This document shows positions 1 through 9,442 of a stretch of 64,000 nucleotides of DNA, piece after piece. The stretch's first letter is position 1, and every line of letters begins with the position of its first letter. The notes under the pieces are model-generated. The model saw only the letters and a list, made by a program, of their open reading frames with translations. It was not told where the DNA came from and made no database searches. Source of the DNA: JAOPZW01 sp963806015 (GTDB lineage Bacteria > Actinomycetota > Thermoleophilia > Solirubrobacterales > Solirubrobacteraceae); the NCBI GenBank assembly GCA_963806015.1, contig CAWDWM010000010.1, forward strand, positions 62,001 through 126,000, read 5' to 3'. Position numbers and translations under genes: made by a program.

Positions 1-214
1 CCCACAGCCGCTGCTCGAGCTCGACCTCGCGGCCGGGCCGCGGGGGCTCGGCGCCGTAGACGCGAGCGGCCCGCGCCTGCCCGCCGACCTCGCACAGGAC
101 GACGCGGCGCCCGCCGCGTGCGGCGGCCAGGGCGGTCGCCAGCGCGACCGTCGACTTGCCCACGCCGCCCTTGCCCGTGACGAAGGCCAGCTCAACGCCG
201 TCGAGCACGCTCAT
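1..214 (-). CDS. ArsA/ParA-type P-loop ATPase, N-terminal fragment
   Basis: The reverse strand reads from an ATG at 214 to the window edge without a stop, giving 71 residues starting MSVLDGVELAFVTGKGGVGK. The GKGGVGKST signature at residues 14-22 is the deviant Walker A loop of the ArsA/ParA (SIMIBI) ATPases. It is followed by an alanine-rich helix and the strand RRVVLCEVGG, as in anion-transporter/GET3-like proteins of actinobacteria. The rest lies outside the window, so substrate and partners cannot be judged. It is divergent from the phytoene-synthase-like gene with only about 30 bp between the starts, so the two must share promoter space. Family call firm; ArsA-like versus ParA-like is inference. 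Confidence 0.8.
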   Translation of the reverse strand, partial: MSVLDGVELAFVTGKGGVGKSTVALATALAAARGGRRVVLCEVGGQARAARVYGAEPPRPGREVELEQRLW

Positions 215-246
215 CCGCTCTGGTGGGGTACCACGTAGGCTCAGTC

Positions 247-1083
247 ATGGTGCACGGCGTGTCGGAGCTGCAGTTGGAGGAGTCCTACCGGACGTGCCGG
301 CGCCTGCAGCGTCGCCACGACCCTACGTACTACTGGGCGACGCGCTGCCTCCCGCGCGAGGTCCAGCCCGCCGTCCACGCTCTGTACGGGTTCGTGCGCG
401 GCGCGGACCAGATCGTCGACGGCCCCGGGCGCCCGCCGGCGGGCTCGCCGCGGCGCGAGGCGCTCGACGCGTGGCAGGCCGAGCTCGAGCGCGGGCTCAT
501 CTGCGGGCACAGCGATCACCCCGTCATCGCCGCGCTGGTCGACGCCGGGCCGCGCCACGGGATGCCGCTGCACCTGCTGGGGCGCTACATGGACTCGATG
601 CGCGTCGACTGCGAGGAGCCGGTGCGGATCGTCTCGCGCGCGCAGCTCGACGACTACATGGAGGGCAGCGCGGCGACCGTCGGGCGCGTCATCTCCCCGT
701 TGCTGAGCGCGCCGGAGCCCGAGGCGGTGGCGCGGCTGGGCGTCGCCTTCCAGCTGACGAACTTCATCCGCGACGTGCCGATCGACTGGGACCTCGATCG
801 CATCTACCTGCCGGGGCTGCTCGAGGACGACCTGCGCGCGGGTGCCGCCAGCGACTCGGTGCGCGAACGGATCGCCCAGGAGGTCGCGCGCGCCCGCGGC
901 CTGTTCGCCGAGACCGCCGGCGTGGCCCTCGCGCTGGCGCCCGGGATGCGCCGTGGCGTGCGGATGGCGCGCGCCGTGTACGCCCAGGTGCTCGATCGCG
1001 TCGAGGGCAACGGCTACGACGTGCTCGGCGCCCGAGCGCGCCTGCGCCCGTGGGAGGCGGCGCGGGCAGCCGTCGGGCGATGA
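247..1083 (+). CDS. Phytoene/squalene synthase family protein
   Basis: A 278-residue trans-isoprenyl diphosphate synthase of the head-to-head class, which condenses two prenyl diphosphates (phytoene, squalene or a related product). Both metal-binding aspartate regions are visible: GADQIVDG at about residues 52-59 (first DxxxD, with Gln where DDIVD is usual) and QLTNFIRDVPIDWDLDRIYL near residues 169-188. Length is close to the bacterial family norm of 280-310. The ATG at 247 is chosen over the GTG at 223, which would add only eight weak residues. Its stop overlaps the start of the flavoprotein gene in an ATGA, implying co-translation with a prenyl-chain-modifying reductase. Whether the product is a carotenoid or squalene/hopanoid precursor is not decidable here. 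Confidence 0.85.
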   Translation: MVHGVSELQLEESYRTCRRLQRRHDPTYYWATRCLPREVQPAVHALYGFVRGADQIVDGPGRPPAGSPRREALDAWQAELERGLICGHSDHPVIAALVDAGPRHGMPLHLLGRYMDSMRVDCEEPVRIVSRAQLDDYMEGSAATVGRVISPLLSAPEPEAVARLGVAFQLTNFIRDVPIDWDLDRIYLPGLLEDDLRAGAASDSVRERIAQEVARARGLFAETAGVALALAPGMRRGVRMARAVYAQVLDRVEGNGYDVLGARARLRPWEAARAAVGR

Positions 1084-2141
1084 CCAGCGCCGACGTCCTG
1101 ATCTGCGGAGCGTCGTTCGCCGGGCTCGCGGTCGCACGCGAGCTCGCCGGCGCGGGCGCCGACGTCCTCGTGCTCGACCGTTACGAGATCGGCGCGCGCG
1201 CGACCTCGGCCTGCGCGGCGCCGACGCCGTGGCTGCACGCCATGGGCGTCGCGAGCGCCATCCGCCGCGAGCTGCCGGCGATGACCTTCACCACGCCGCA
1301 CGGGACGGTGCGCTACCGGTTGCCGTGGAGCTGGTCGGCCTTCGACTACCGCGAGCTGTGCGCGGGGCTGTGGGCGCAGTGCGGCGATGCGCGCTTCGAG
1401 CTCGCGAAGGTCGACGGGCGAACGGGCCTGACGATCCACTCAGACCGCGGCGACCGCGCGGCGCCGCTCGTGGTCGACGCGATGGGCTGGCGGCGCATCC
1501 TCACCGAGCCTCACCACCAGCCGCCCGATGCGCCGCTCAGCCGGGGGCTCGAGGTCCATCCCGATGCCCAGGGCGACGGCGACGCCCTCGACGTGTGGGT
1601 CGAGCGCTCGCTCGTGCGCCGCGGCTACGGCTGGCGCGTGCCCGCCGGCGGCGAGGCACGCATCGGCGTGGGCTCCTACGACCCCCACCAGCACGTCCGC
1701 GCGCCCACCGATGCGCTCGCCGCCCGCGTCGACGCGCCGGCCGTGCGCTACCAGGGCAACTGGTTCCCGCACCGCCTGCGCGCGGCCACCGACGGCGAGG
1801 TCCTCTACGTGGGCGACAGCGCCGGGCACTGCTTCCCGCTCTCGGGCGAGGGGATCCGCACCGCCTTCTACTTCGGCATCGCGGCCGGCCGCGAGCTGCG
1901 CGCCGTGATCGCGGGCGACAAGACCCGCGAGCGGGCGCTGGCCGACTACGCGGCCTTCCACGACAACCACGCGCCGGCCTTCCGTCGCGCGCTGCGCCTG
2001 CAGCGCCTCGTCCCGGCGCTCCCGCCGCGGATGCTGACCCTCGCCCTGCGGGCCCTCAGCGCCCAGCCGCTGGTCGATCGCGCCTTCGGCTGGTACCTCG
2101 AGCAGGCCCATCCGCGGCTGGCTGGCACAATCCGCGACTAG
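1080..2141 (+). CDS. Geranylgeranyl reductase family FAD-dependent oxidoreductase
   Basis: A 353-residue flavoprotein of the geranylgeranyl reductase / PHBH-like superfamily. The N-terminal dinucleotide fold DVLICGASFAGLAVARELAG binds the ADP part of FAD. GDSAGHCFPLSGEGIRTAFY near residue 245 is the second FAD motif (GD plus the G-E-G-I loop) typical of the GGR family, which reduces isoprenoid double bonds or hydroxylates. The translational overlap with the phytoene-synthase-like gene suggests it acts on that enzyme's product. A close paralogue lies 25 kb away on the reverse strand and shares the GASFAGLAV, SACAAPT and VRYQGNW motifs. Substrate is inferred only from context. Confidence 0.8.
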   Translation: MTSADVLICGASFAGLAVARELAGAGADVLVLDRYEIGARATSACAAPTPWLHAMGVASAIRRELPAMTFTTPHGTVRYRLPWSWSAFDYRELCAGLWAQCGDARFELAKVDGRTGLTIHSDRGDRAAPLVVDAMGWRRILTEPHHQPPDAPLSRGLEVHPDAQGDGDALDVWVERSLVRRGYGWRVPAGGEARIGVGSYDPHQHVRAPTDALAARVDAPAVRYQGNWFPHRLRAATDGEVLYVGDSAGHCFPLSGEGIRTAFYFGIAAGRELRAVIAGDKTRERALADYAAFHDNHAPAFRRALRLQRLVPALPPRMLTLALRALSAQPLVDRAFGWYLEQAHPRLAGTIRD

Positions 2142-2738
2142 ATGGAGATCGCCTACGACGAGCGCGGCCTCGTCCCGGTCGTCGTCCAGGACTGGGGGAC
2201 GGGGGAGGTGCTGACCCTCGCCTACGCCAACGCGGAGGCGGTTGCGCGCACCCGCGAGACCGGGGAGCTGCACCTGTGGAGCCGCTCGCGCGGCGAGCTG
2301 TGGCACAAGGGCGCCACGTCGGGGCACACGCAGCGCGTCCGCGCGCTGCGCCTGGACTGCGACGGCGACGCGCTGCTGGCCCTCGTCGAGCCCAACGGAC
2401 CGGCGTGCCACACCGGCGAGCGCACGTGCTTTCACCACGGCGAGCTCGATCCGCCCGCCCCGCATGAGGCGCTGCCCGCACTCGAGCGCACGCTCGCCGA
2501 GCGCGCGGCGCTGCGGCCGGAGGGCTCCTATACCGTGGAGCTGCTCGACGACCCGCCCCGGATCGGGGCCAAGGTCGAGGAGGAGGCCGAGGAGGTCGCC
2601 CGCGCGGCGCGCGAGGAGCCCGACGAGCGCGTCGACGAGGAGGCCGCCGACGTGCTCTATCACCTCACCGTGCTGCTGCACTCGCGCGGTCGCGGGCTCG
2701 GCGACGCCGAGGAGGTGCTCAATGGCCGTCGCCGCTGA
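2142..2738 (+). CDS. hisIE: Bifunctional phosphoribosyl-AMP cyclohydrolase / phosphoribosyl-ATP pyrophosphatase
   Basis: A 198-residue fusion of the two histidine-pathway steps that turn PR-ATP into PR-AMP and then open the purine ring. The N-terminal HisI domain (about 1-105) has LWSRSRGELWHKGATSGH, the metal-binding LDCDGDALL and the paired cysteines of ACHTGERTCF. The C-terminal HisE domain (about 110-198) has YTVELL, KVEEEAEEV and EEAADVLYHL, the acidic Mg-binding helices of the MazG-like fold. It begins right after the preceding stop and its end overlaps trpE by 17 bp. That couples one histidine gene to tryptophan synthesis, a neighbourhood common in actinobacteria. Both domains look intact. 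Confidence 0.95.
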   Translation: MEIAYDERGLVPVVVQDWGTGEVLTLAYANAEAVARTRETGELHLWSRSRGELWHKGATSGHTQRVRALRLDCDGDALLALVEPNGPACHTGERTCFHHGELDPPAPHEALPALERTLAERAALRPEGSYTVELLDDPPRIGAKVEEEAEEVARAAREEPDERVDEEAADVLYHLTVLLHSRGRGLGDAEEVLNGRRR

Positions 2739-4209
2739 CCGGGTGGGTGGACCCGACCTGCGCGTCGAGCCGTCGCTCGACGAGGTGCGCGAGCTGGCGC
2801 GCGAGCACAACCTCGTCGCCCTGCGCCACAGCTTCATCGACGACCTCGAGACGCCGGTCAGCGCCTTCCTGAAGCTGCGCGGGCGCGACCCGCAGTTTCC
2901 GGCCTTCCTGCTGGAGTCCGCCGAGCAGGGCCAGCGCGTCGGGCGCTTCAGCTTCATCGGCGTGCGCCCGCGCAAGGTCGTGCGCTGGTCGCTGGGCGAC
3001 GACGGCGACCCCTACGCGCTGGCCGCCGCGGAGGTCGCCGCCTTCAGCCAGGCGCCGTTCCCCGAGGCGCCGCCGTTCGCCGGCGGGGCGGTCGGCTTCT
3101 TCGCCTACGACCTCGTGCGCACGGTCGAGCCCCTGGGCGACCCCAACCCCGATCCGGTCGGGCTGCCGGACATGGCGCTCATGCTCTCCGACGTGCTCGT
3201 CGTCTTCGATCACCTCAAGCACACGATCACGATCCTGGTCAACGTCTACGTCGACGACGGCGAGCTGCAGGACGCCTACGCCGACGCGCTGGCCACCATC
3301 GAGAAGGCGCGCCGGCTGCTCGCCGGGCCCGTGCCCGCCATCGAGCCCACGCCGTCGCGGGCACGCCCGACGTTCGCCTCCAACATGCCGCGCGAGCAGT
3401 TCGAGGGCATGGTCGCGCGGATCGTCGAGTACGTCCACGCCGGCGACGCCTTCCAGGTGGTGCCCTCCCAGCGCTGGAGCGCCGACCTCGACGCCGATCC
3501 GTTCTCGATCTACCGGGGCCTGCGGGTGGTCAACCCGAGCCCGTACATGTACTTCCTGGACTTCATGGACTTCCAGATCGCGGGCGCCTCGCCCGAGCCG
3601 CTGCTGACGGTGGCCGGCCGGCACGCCTCCACCCGCCCGGTGGCCGGCACGCGCCCGCGCGGGGGCGACGCCGCCGAGGACGCGGTGATCGCCGATGGGC
3701 TGCTGGCCGACGAGAAGGAGCGCGCCGAGCACGTGATGCTCGTCGACCTCGGGCGCAACGACCTGGGCCGGGTGTGCGAGTACGGCACCGTCGCGGTCGA
3801 CAACTTCATGGCCGTCGAGACCTACTCGCACGTCATGCACATCGTCTCGTCGGTCTCGGGGACGCTGCGCGAGGAGGTCGGCCCCATGGACGCGCTGCGC
3901 TCGGTGCTGCCCGCCGGGACGCTCTCGGGCGCGCCCAAGGTCCGCGCGATGCAGATCATCGACGAGCTCGAGCCGATCAAGCGCGGCGGCTACGGCGGCG
4001 CGATCGGCTACCTCAGCTACACCGGCGACCTCGATACCTGCATCCACATCCGCACGGTGGTCATCAAGGACGGCGTGGCGCACGTGCAGGCCGGCGGCGG
4101 CACCGTGGCCGACGCCCAGCCCGCCTACGAGTTCCTGGAGTCCGAGGCGAAGGCCAGGGGCGTGCTGCGGGCGATCGAGATGGCGCTGGAGCAGCCGGAC
4201 TGGCCCTAG
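2722..4209 (+). CDS. trpE: Anthranilate synthase component I
   Basis: A 495-residue chorismate-utilising enzyme that, with TrpG, converts chorismate and glutamine-derived ammonia to anthranilate. Visible are the N-terminal feedback region (FLLESAEQGQRVGRFSFIG near 75), PVAGTRPRG, DEKERAEHVMLVDLGRNDLG, LPAGTLSGAPKVRAM near 397 and IHIRTVV...AGGGTVADAQP, all hallmarks of active TrpE rather than PabB. The ATG is inside the end of hisIE. Downstream, a gene on the opposite strand ends two bases after the trpE stop, so trpE is physically separated from trpG by about 1 kb instead of being fused or adjacent. Confidence 0.95.
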   Translation: MAVAADRVGGPDLRVEPSLDEVRELAREHNLVALRHSFIDDLETPVSAFLKLRGRDPQFPAFLLESAEQGQRVGRFSFIGVRPRKVVRWSLGDDGDPYALAAAEVAAFSQAPFPEAPPFAGGAVGFFAYDLVRTVEPLGDPNPDPVGLPDMALMLSDVLVVFDHLKHTITILVNVYVDDGELQDAYADALATIEKARRLLAGPVPAIEPTPSRARPTFASNMPREQFEGMVARIVEYVHAGDAFQVVPSQRWSADLDADPFSIYRGLRVVNPSPYMYFLDFMDFQIAGASPEPLLTVAGRHASTRPVAGTRPRGGDAAEDAVIADGLLADEKERAEHVMLVDLGRNDLGRVCEYGTVAVDNFMAVETYSHVMHIVSSVSGTLREEVGPMDALRSVLPAGTLSGAPKVRAMQIIDELEPIKRGGYGGAIGYLSYTGDLDTCIHIRTVVIKDGVAHVQAGGGTVADAQPAYEFLESEAKARGVLRAIEMALEQPDWP

Positions 4210-4210
4210 A

Positions 4211-5201
4211 TCAGTGCGGATGGACCGGCAGGCCCTTGACGAGCGCCGTGCGCGGCGTGGAGTAGAGGTGGGTGATGACCCGTGTGGGCGCGCCGGGCCC
4301 GCAGCCGGGCTCGCCGTAGCGGTAGCAGTCGGCTCCGGACTCGAAGAGCTGGTAGATGCGGTCGCCCGTGATCGCCACGCCCTCGGACATCGTGGGAGCC
4401 CGCACGCAGCGCAGATTCCCGTTGCGGTAGGAGGTCACGAGGTTCGGGTAGCCGCGCTTGACGACGTAGATGTTGCTGCGCTTCGTGCGGCCGTAGGAGG
4501 TCGAGAACACGAAGTAGTTCGGCAGCACCAGCAGGCCCTGCGTCTTCTTGGGCACTTCGATGTTCCCGCCCGCCGCGTGCAGGTTGCCGTTGCCGTCGAC
4601 CGTGTAGCGGTGCATGACGCCCAGGCCGTTCGGGTTGAACGTCCCGGCCCACAAGGACTGTCCGTCTGACGTGAGGAAGCCCGTGCCGACCACGGTGCCG
4701 GCGGGAGCGCCGTCGAGGGTGTCCGGGTGGCGCTGGCCGCGGAAGATCGCGGCGACCCTGTCGGCGCGGTAGCGGTACACCGTGTTGCCGGCGTCGGTCA
4801 CGAACACCCAGCGCCCGACGACGGCCACGCCGCCGGCGTGGGTGGGGCGGAGCTGCGCATAATTCGTCAGCGACCCGTCGCGCGGGTCGATCCCCTGGAT
4901 GCGCGCGCGCCCGCCCGCGCCGCCGTTGACCTGGTTGTAAGCGCTGTAGACCAGCAGATCCTGGCCCGCGCCGAAGTAGGAGGGCCACGTCGCGAGGCCC
5001 TGGGGGATGTGACGGTCGAGCAGGCTGCGGCTCAGGGCGAGGCTCGGCGCGTAGTGGCCGTCGAACCAGGGCGTCGCGGTGTCGTCTGCGGTGTTCTGGT
5101 CCCGGCAATCGAACTGCGGGTCCGCCGCGGCCGCCGGCGCGGCGGCGACCGCGCAGGCCAGGCAGCAGCAGGAGGGACAGTGCGTGGACCGGAGAGCGCA
5201 T
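4211..5201 (-). CDS. Secreted protein of unknown function, signal peptide out of frame
   Basis: The body (about 320 residues) reads without interruption to the stop at 4211 and looks like a secreted repeat or propeller-type protein with many Gly, Asn, Tyr and Trp residues (SLWAGTFNPNGLGVMHRYTV, NYFVFSTSYGRTKRSNIYVV) and several cysteines. I cannot name a family. The only good ATG, at 5201, gives MRSPVHALSLLLL, the first half of a signal peptide, in a different frame. The second half, LACAVAAAPAAAADPQ, is in the body frame. Joining the two by a one-base shift near 5155-5170 yields a textbook signal peptide with an A-x-A-like cleavage site. It lies head to head with trpG, inside the trp cluster. 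Confidence 0.6.
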
Positions 5202-5249
5202 GGCCGCCGTCCTACCCTTCTTCGGTCTGTCCCAGCTCGATCGGCCACA

Positions 5250-5831
<582 letters not shown>

Positions 5832-5846
5832 GTGGGCCCCCCGCAC

Positions 5847-6878
5847 ATGCCCGCCGACACCCTGACACGGGCCATCGACGCGCTCGCGTCGGGCCGCGAC
5901 CTGGCCCAGGAGGAGGCGGCCACGGTGCTGGCCGAGATCATGGCCGGCAACGCCTCCGAGGTGCAGATCGCGGCGTTCCTCATCGGGCTGCGCACGAAGG
6001 GCGAGACGGTCGACGAGCTGGCCGGCCTGGCGGGCACCATGCGCGCTCTCGCCACGCCGGTGCCGTGCGATCGCACTGACCTGGTGGACACCGCGGGCAC
6101 CGGCGGGGGGCGCCCGACGTTCAACGTCTCGACCACCGCCGCCCTCATCGCCGCCGGCGCGGGCTGCGCGCTGGCCAAGCACGGCAACCGCTCGGCCACC
6201 GGCCTGTCGGGCAGCGCCGACGTCCTCGAGGCGCTCGGCGCGCGCATTGACCTGGCTCCCGGTGCGGTGGCGCGCTGCATCGACGAGGCCGGCTTCGGCT
6301 TCATGTTCGCGCCGGCCCACCACCAGGCGACGCGCTATGTCGTCCCGGTGCGCAAGGAGCTCGCGGTGCGCACCATCTTCAACTTCCTGGGGCCGCTGAC
6401 CAATCCGGCCGGCGCGCGGCGCCAGCTCATCGGGGTCTCCGACCCGGCCTTTCTGGAGCGCATGGCCGGGGCCCTGGCGCGTCTGGGGGTCGACCGTGCG
6501 TTGGTAGTGTCCAGCGAGGATGGACTCGACGAGATGAGCACGTCCGCTCCGACACACGTCGTCGAGGTCAACGGCGACGCCGTCGAGCGCTACGTCGTCA
6601 CGCCACAGGACGTCGGGCTGGAGATCAGCCCCCGCGACGCGGTCACCGGCGGCAGCCCCGAGGTCAACGCGGCGACCACGCGCGCGATCCTTGCCGGCGA
6701 GCCCGGCGCCGCGCGCGGCCTGGCGCTGCTCAACGCGGGCGCCGCGATCTACGCGGCCGGCGTCGCCGACAGCCTGCGCGAGGGCGTCGACGCCGCCCGC
6801 GAGGCGGTCGACTCCGGGGCGGCGTTGCGCACCACGGACGCCTACCTCGAGCTGTCGCGGCAGCTCGCGAACGCATGA
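5847..6878 (+). CDS. trpD: Anthranilate phosphoribosyltransferase
   Basis: A 343-residue enzyme joining anthranilate to PRPP. The PRPP loop DTAGTGGGRPTFNVST near residue 81 and KHGNRSATGLSGSADVLEAL are diagnostic, and length matches the family (about 340). I prefer the ATG at 5847, which has AGGTGGG about ten bases upstream, over the GTG at 5832 that abuts the trpG stop. The stop overlaps the trpC start in an ATGA, so trpD and trpC should be translationally coupled. Confidence 0.94.
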   Translation: MPADTLTRAIDALASGRDLAQEEAATVLAEIMAGNASEVQIAAFLIGLRTKGETVDELAGLAGTMRALATPVPCDRTDLVDTAGTGGGRPTFNVSTTAALIAAGAGCALAKHGNRSATGLSGSADVLEALGARIDLAPGAVARCIDEAGFGFMFAPAHHQATRYVVPVRKELAVRTIFNFLGPLTNPAGARRQLIGVSDPAFLERMAGALARLGVDRALVVSSEDGLDEMSTSAPTHVVEVNGDAVERYVVTPQDVGLEISPRDAVTGGSPEVNAATTRAILAGEPGAARGLALLNAGAAIYAAGVADSLREGVDAAREAVDSGAALRTTDAYLELSRQLANA

Positions 6879-7678
6879 GCGTCCTCGAGCGCATCGTCGA
6901 CTCCACGCGCGCGGACGTGGCCCGGCGCCGGCAGGCCGTGCCGCTGTCCGAGCTCGAGCACCGCGCCGCCGGCACGCGCGAGGACCGGCCCTTCTCGGAG
7001 GCGCTGACGCTGCCGGGCATCTCGGTCATCGCCGAGTACAAGCGCCGCTCGCCGAGCGCCGGGGAGATCCGCGGCGACGCGACGGTGGTCGACGTCGTCG
7101 GCGCCTACGAGCGCGGCGGCGCGGCGGCGCTGTCGATCCTCACCGAGGGGCGCCACTTCGGCGGCTCGCTCGACGACCTGCGCGAGGCGCGCGCGGCCAG
7201 CGCGCTGCCGATCCTGCGCAAGGACTTCATCGTCGATCCCTACCAGGTCTACGAGTCCACGGTGGCCGGCGCCGATGCCATCCTGCTCATCGTCGCGGCC
7301 CTCGACGATCGCGACCTCGCGCTCCTGCACCACGAGGCGGTCGGCCTGGACCTCGACGTCCTCGTCGAGGTCCACGACGAGGAGGAGCTCGAGCGGGCGC
7401 TCGAGGTGGTCGACGCCGACGTCATCGGCATCAACAACCGCGACCTCGGCGACTTCACCGTCGACATCGAGCGCACCTACGAGCTGCTCAGCGACGTTCC
7501 GGCGGGCAAGACCGTGGTCTCGGAGTCGGGCTTTCAGACCCGCGAGCAGCTCGACGACCTCGAGCGCGTGGGGGTCGACGCGGTGCTCGTCGGCGAGGGT
7601 CTGATGCGCGCGCCCGACATCGAATCCGCCTGCCGTGCGCTCACGGGCCTCGAAGGGAGCGATTCAGAAGCTCTTTAG
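6875..7678 (+). CDS. trpC: Indole-3-glycerol phosphate synthase
   Basis: A 267-residue TIM barrel that closes the indole ring by decarboxylating CdRP. Motifs include VIAEYKRRSPSAG (catalytic lysine on the first strand), LRKDFIVDPYQVYE, the Glu-bearing LVEVHDEEE, IGINNRDL and VSESGF. It is a stand-alone TrpC, with no TrpF domain; trpF is 1.8 kb further on. The ATG overlaps the trpD stop. An HtrA gene follows after a 55-bp gap. Confidence 0.95.
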   Translation: MSVLERIVDSTRADVARRRQAVPLSELEHRAAGTREDRPFSEALTLPGISVIAEYKRRSPSAGEIRGDATVVDVVGAYERGGAAALSILTEGRHFGGSLDDLREARAASALPILRKDFIVDPYQVYESTVAGADAILLIVAALDDRDLALLHHEAVGLDLDVLVEVHDEEELERALEVVDADVIGINNRDLGDFTVDIERTYELLSDVPAGKTVVSESGFQTREQLDDLERVGVDAVLVGEGLMRAPDIESACRALTGLEGSDSEAL

Positions 7679-7733
7679 GAAGCCTGACCCCGGAATTCAT
7701 GGGGGATTAAGCACGGGATCGGATCATCATTCG

Positions 7734-8924
7734 ATGCAGCGCAGCATCCTGCTCATTGCCGTCGTCGCCGCCGTCGTCGGCGCCGGGGCGGCGGTCGGGA
7801 TCGTCGAGGGACTCGGGGCGGGCTCGGGGAAGACGACGACCACCTTGGTGCAGCAGGCGCCACTCGGCTCCTCGGACAACGCCAGCAACAACAGCGACGC
7901 CGGGCTCACCGCCGGCGAGATCTACAAGCGCGACGCGCCCGGAGTGGTGTTCGTCCGCTCGCAGATCGTGCAGCGCACGCAGTCGCCATTCGACTTCGGG
8001 CTCCCCCAGGAGCAGCACGGCGAGGCGACCGGCTCGGGCTTCGTCATCGACAAGACCGGGACCATCCTCACCAACGCGCACGTCGTGAACGGGGCGAGCA
8101 AGGTCACCGTCCAGTTCGAGGACAAGCAGAGCGTCGACGCCAAGGTGCTGGGCAAGGACGAGTCCACCGACCTCGCGCTGCTGCAGGTCAACCCCGAGGG
8201 CCTGACCCTCGTCCCGCTGACGCTGGGCTCGTCGAAGGGCGTGCAGGTGGGCGATCCCGCCATCGCGATCGGCAACCCCTTCGGCCTCGAGCGCACCCTC
8301 ACGACCGGCGTGATCTCCGCGGTGCAGCGCACGATCCAGGCGCCCAACAGCTTCGAGATCGACGACGTGCTGCAGACCGACGCGCCGATCAACCCCGGCA
8401 ACTCCGGCGGCCCGCTCATCGACGCGACCGGCAAGGTCATCGGCATCAACTCGCAGATCGCCACCGGCGGCAGCGGCAGCAACGGGAGCGTGGGCATCGG
8501 CTTCGCGGTGCCGATCGACACCGCCAAGCAGATCATCCCCGACCTCAAGCAGTCCGGCCGCGTCGACCGCGGCTACCTGGGGGTCGACGCGCTGACCGTC
8601 GACAAGACGCTGAAGGACGTCGTGCCCGTCGCCCACGGCGCACTCGTGCAGAAGGTCGCCCCCGGCGGCCCCGCCGAGAAGGCGGGCATCCGCGCCGGCG
8701 ACCTCAGCGCGACGCTCGACAACCACCCGATCCAGCTGGGCGGCGACATCATCACCAAGGTCGCCGGCAAGGACATCCGCAGCGACAACGACCTCCAGGC
8801 CGCCGTCGCCGACCGCACCTCGGGCGAGCGGGTCAAGGTCACGCTGGTGCGCAGCGGGAAGGTGAAGACCGTCGAGGTCACGCTCGGCGAGCGCCCCAAC
8901 ACGGTGACCGCGGGCCAGCCCTAG
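7734..8924 (+). CDS. HtrA/DegP-like S1C serine protease with PDZ domain
   Basis: A 396-residue membrane-anchored envelope protease/chaperone. An uncleaved N-terminal hydrophobic segment (residues 4-25) is followed by a low-complexity linker. The trypsin-like domain carries His116 (TNAHVVNG), Asp146 (ESTDLALLQV) and Ser224 (NPGNSGGPL). A PDZ domain covers about residues 275-385 (YLGVDALTV, AEKAGIRAGD). The ATG at 7734 is chosen because it begins directly before the anchor. It sits between trpC and trpF, splitting the trp genes, with no obvious pathway link. It probably faces outside the membrane and handles misfolded exported proteins. Confidence 0.92.
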   Translation: MQRSILLIAVVAAVVGAGAAVGIVEGLGAGSGKTTTTLVQQAPLGSSDNASNNSDAGLTAGEIYKRDAPGVVFVRSQIVQRTQSPFDFGLPQEQHGEATGSGFVIDKTGTILTNAHVVNGASKVTVQFEDKQSVDAKVLGKDESTDLALLQVNPEGLTLVPLTLGSSKGVQVGDPAIAIGNPFGLERTLTTGVISAVQRTIQAPNSFEIDDVLQTDAPINPGNSGGPLIDATGKVIGINSQIATGGSGSNGSVGIGFAVPIDTAKQIIPDLKQSGRVDRGYLGVDALTVDKTLKDVVPVAHGALVQKVAPGGPAEKAGIRAGDLSATLDNHPIQLGGDIITKVAGKDIRSDNDLQAAVADRTSGERVKVTLVRSGKVKTVEVTLGERPNTVTAGQP

Positions 8925-8963
8925 GCGTCGTGCAGCGCCCCGCGCCGGCGGCGGCCTGAACAG

Positions 8964-9012
8964 CATCATCGAGGGAAGGAGTCGGTGGCGCGGGGGGCTC
9001 GCGGCGCCGCCC
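8964..9012. repeat. Half-copy of the long inverted-repeat element
   Basis: The segment beginning CATCGAGGGAAGGAGTC, followed by GGTGGCG, a G-run and GGCGGCGCC-like sequence, matches the reverse complement of the right arm of the element at 45.6 kb in order and spacing with only scattered mismatches. Only one arm is recognisable here, so it is probably a decayed or solo copy. Confidence 0.55.
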
Positions 9013-9055
9013 AGACTCCCGCCGGGGCCTGGCCACGAGGGACCGCGTTCGCGGC

Positions 9056-9105
9056 GCCGAACCTCGGTCGTGCCCCCTCCTGAGGGGGGAAAACCGACGT
9101 TCGGC
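9056..9105. repeat. Bipartite palindromic repeat, copy A
   Basis: The outer arms CCGAACCTCGGT (9057-9068) and ACCGACGTTCGG (9093-9104) pair with one mismatch. The inner arms CCCCCT (9073-9078) and AGGGGG (9083-9088) pair perfectly. Gaps are 4 nt at each junction and the loop is 4 nt. The identical layout recurs at 24.49 kb. It lies about 130 bp downstream of the htrA stop. It may act as a bidirectional terminator, but no T-run follows. Confidence 0.75.
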
Positions 9106-9442
9106 CACCGCCGGCGCGTCCCCGGGCCCTGCGGACTCCGTGGCCCCGGGGCCGCGCGCGGTCGTGCCGCGAGCGAGTTTCGGGCCAAGCGTCCCGACTG
9201 GAGGTCGTATCACGACCACAAACCGGGACGGTTGCGCAGGCGCTCGCCTCAGGCCCTGCAGCCGTCCTGCTCTTTGGTCGCAGGACGACAACTACGCAGG
9301 ACACCCCACCCCAAACGACCCCCACAGCCCGGCGGCGCGCGGCGGTTCACCCTCCCTCGGTGAGGCTTTCCACCCCTACACCATCTGCCGCGGGAACAAC
9401 GTCATCGGGAATGACACCGGGCGCGCCGTACGATGCGGGGGC

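Larger units (their letters stand above)
8925..9442. other. Long spacer between htrA and trpF, repeat-bearing
   Basis: This 518-bp stretch holds no convincing gene: reading frames through it have no family features or plausible starts. It contains a half-copy of the long inverted-repeat element near 8964-9012, a bipartite palindrome near 9056-9105, and a third hairpin at about 9260-9289 (GTCCTGC paired with GCAGGAC around a 9-nt loop). These make it a likely transcription end for htrA and a landing site for dispersed repeats. trpF must have a promoter in its right half, but I could not pick one with confidence. Confidence 0.6.

Noticed and set aside
156..1079. An upstream extension of the first flavoprotein through the phytoene-synthase-like gene.
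   Set aside because: It is Arg/Ala-rich shadow sequence; the real start is the ATG at 1080 before the FAD-binding loop.
2600..2722. A trp leader peptide or T-box attenuator before trpE.
   Set aside because: trpE starts inside hisIE, so there is no leader space, and no Trp-codon cluster or T-box sequence was seen.
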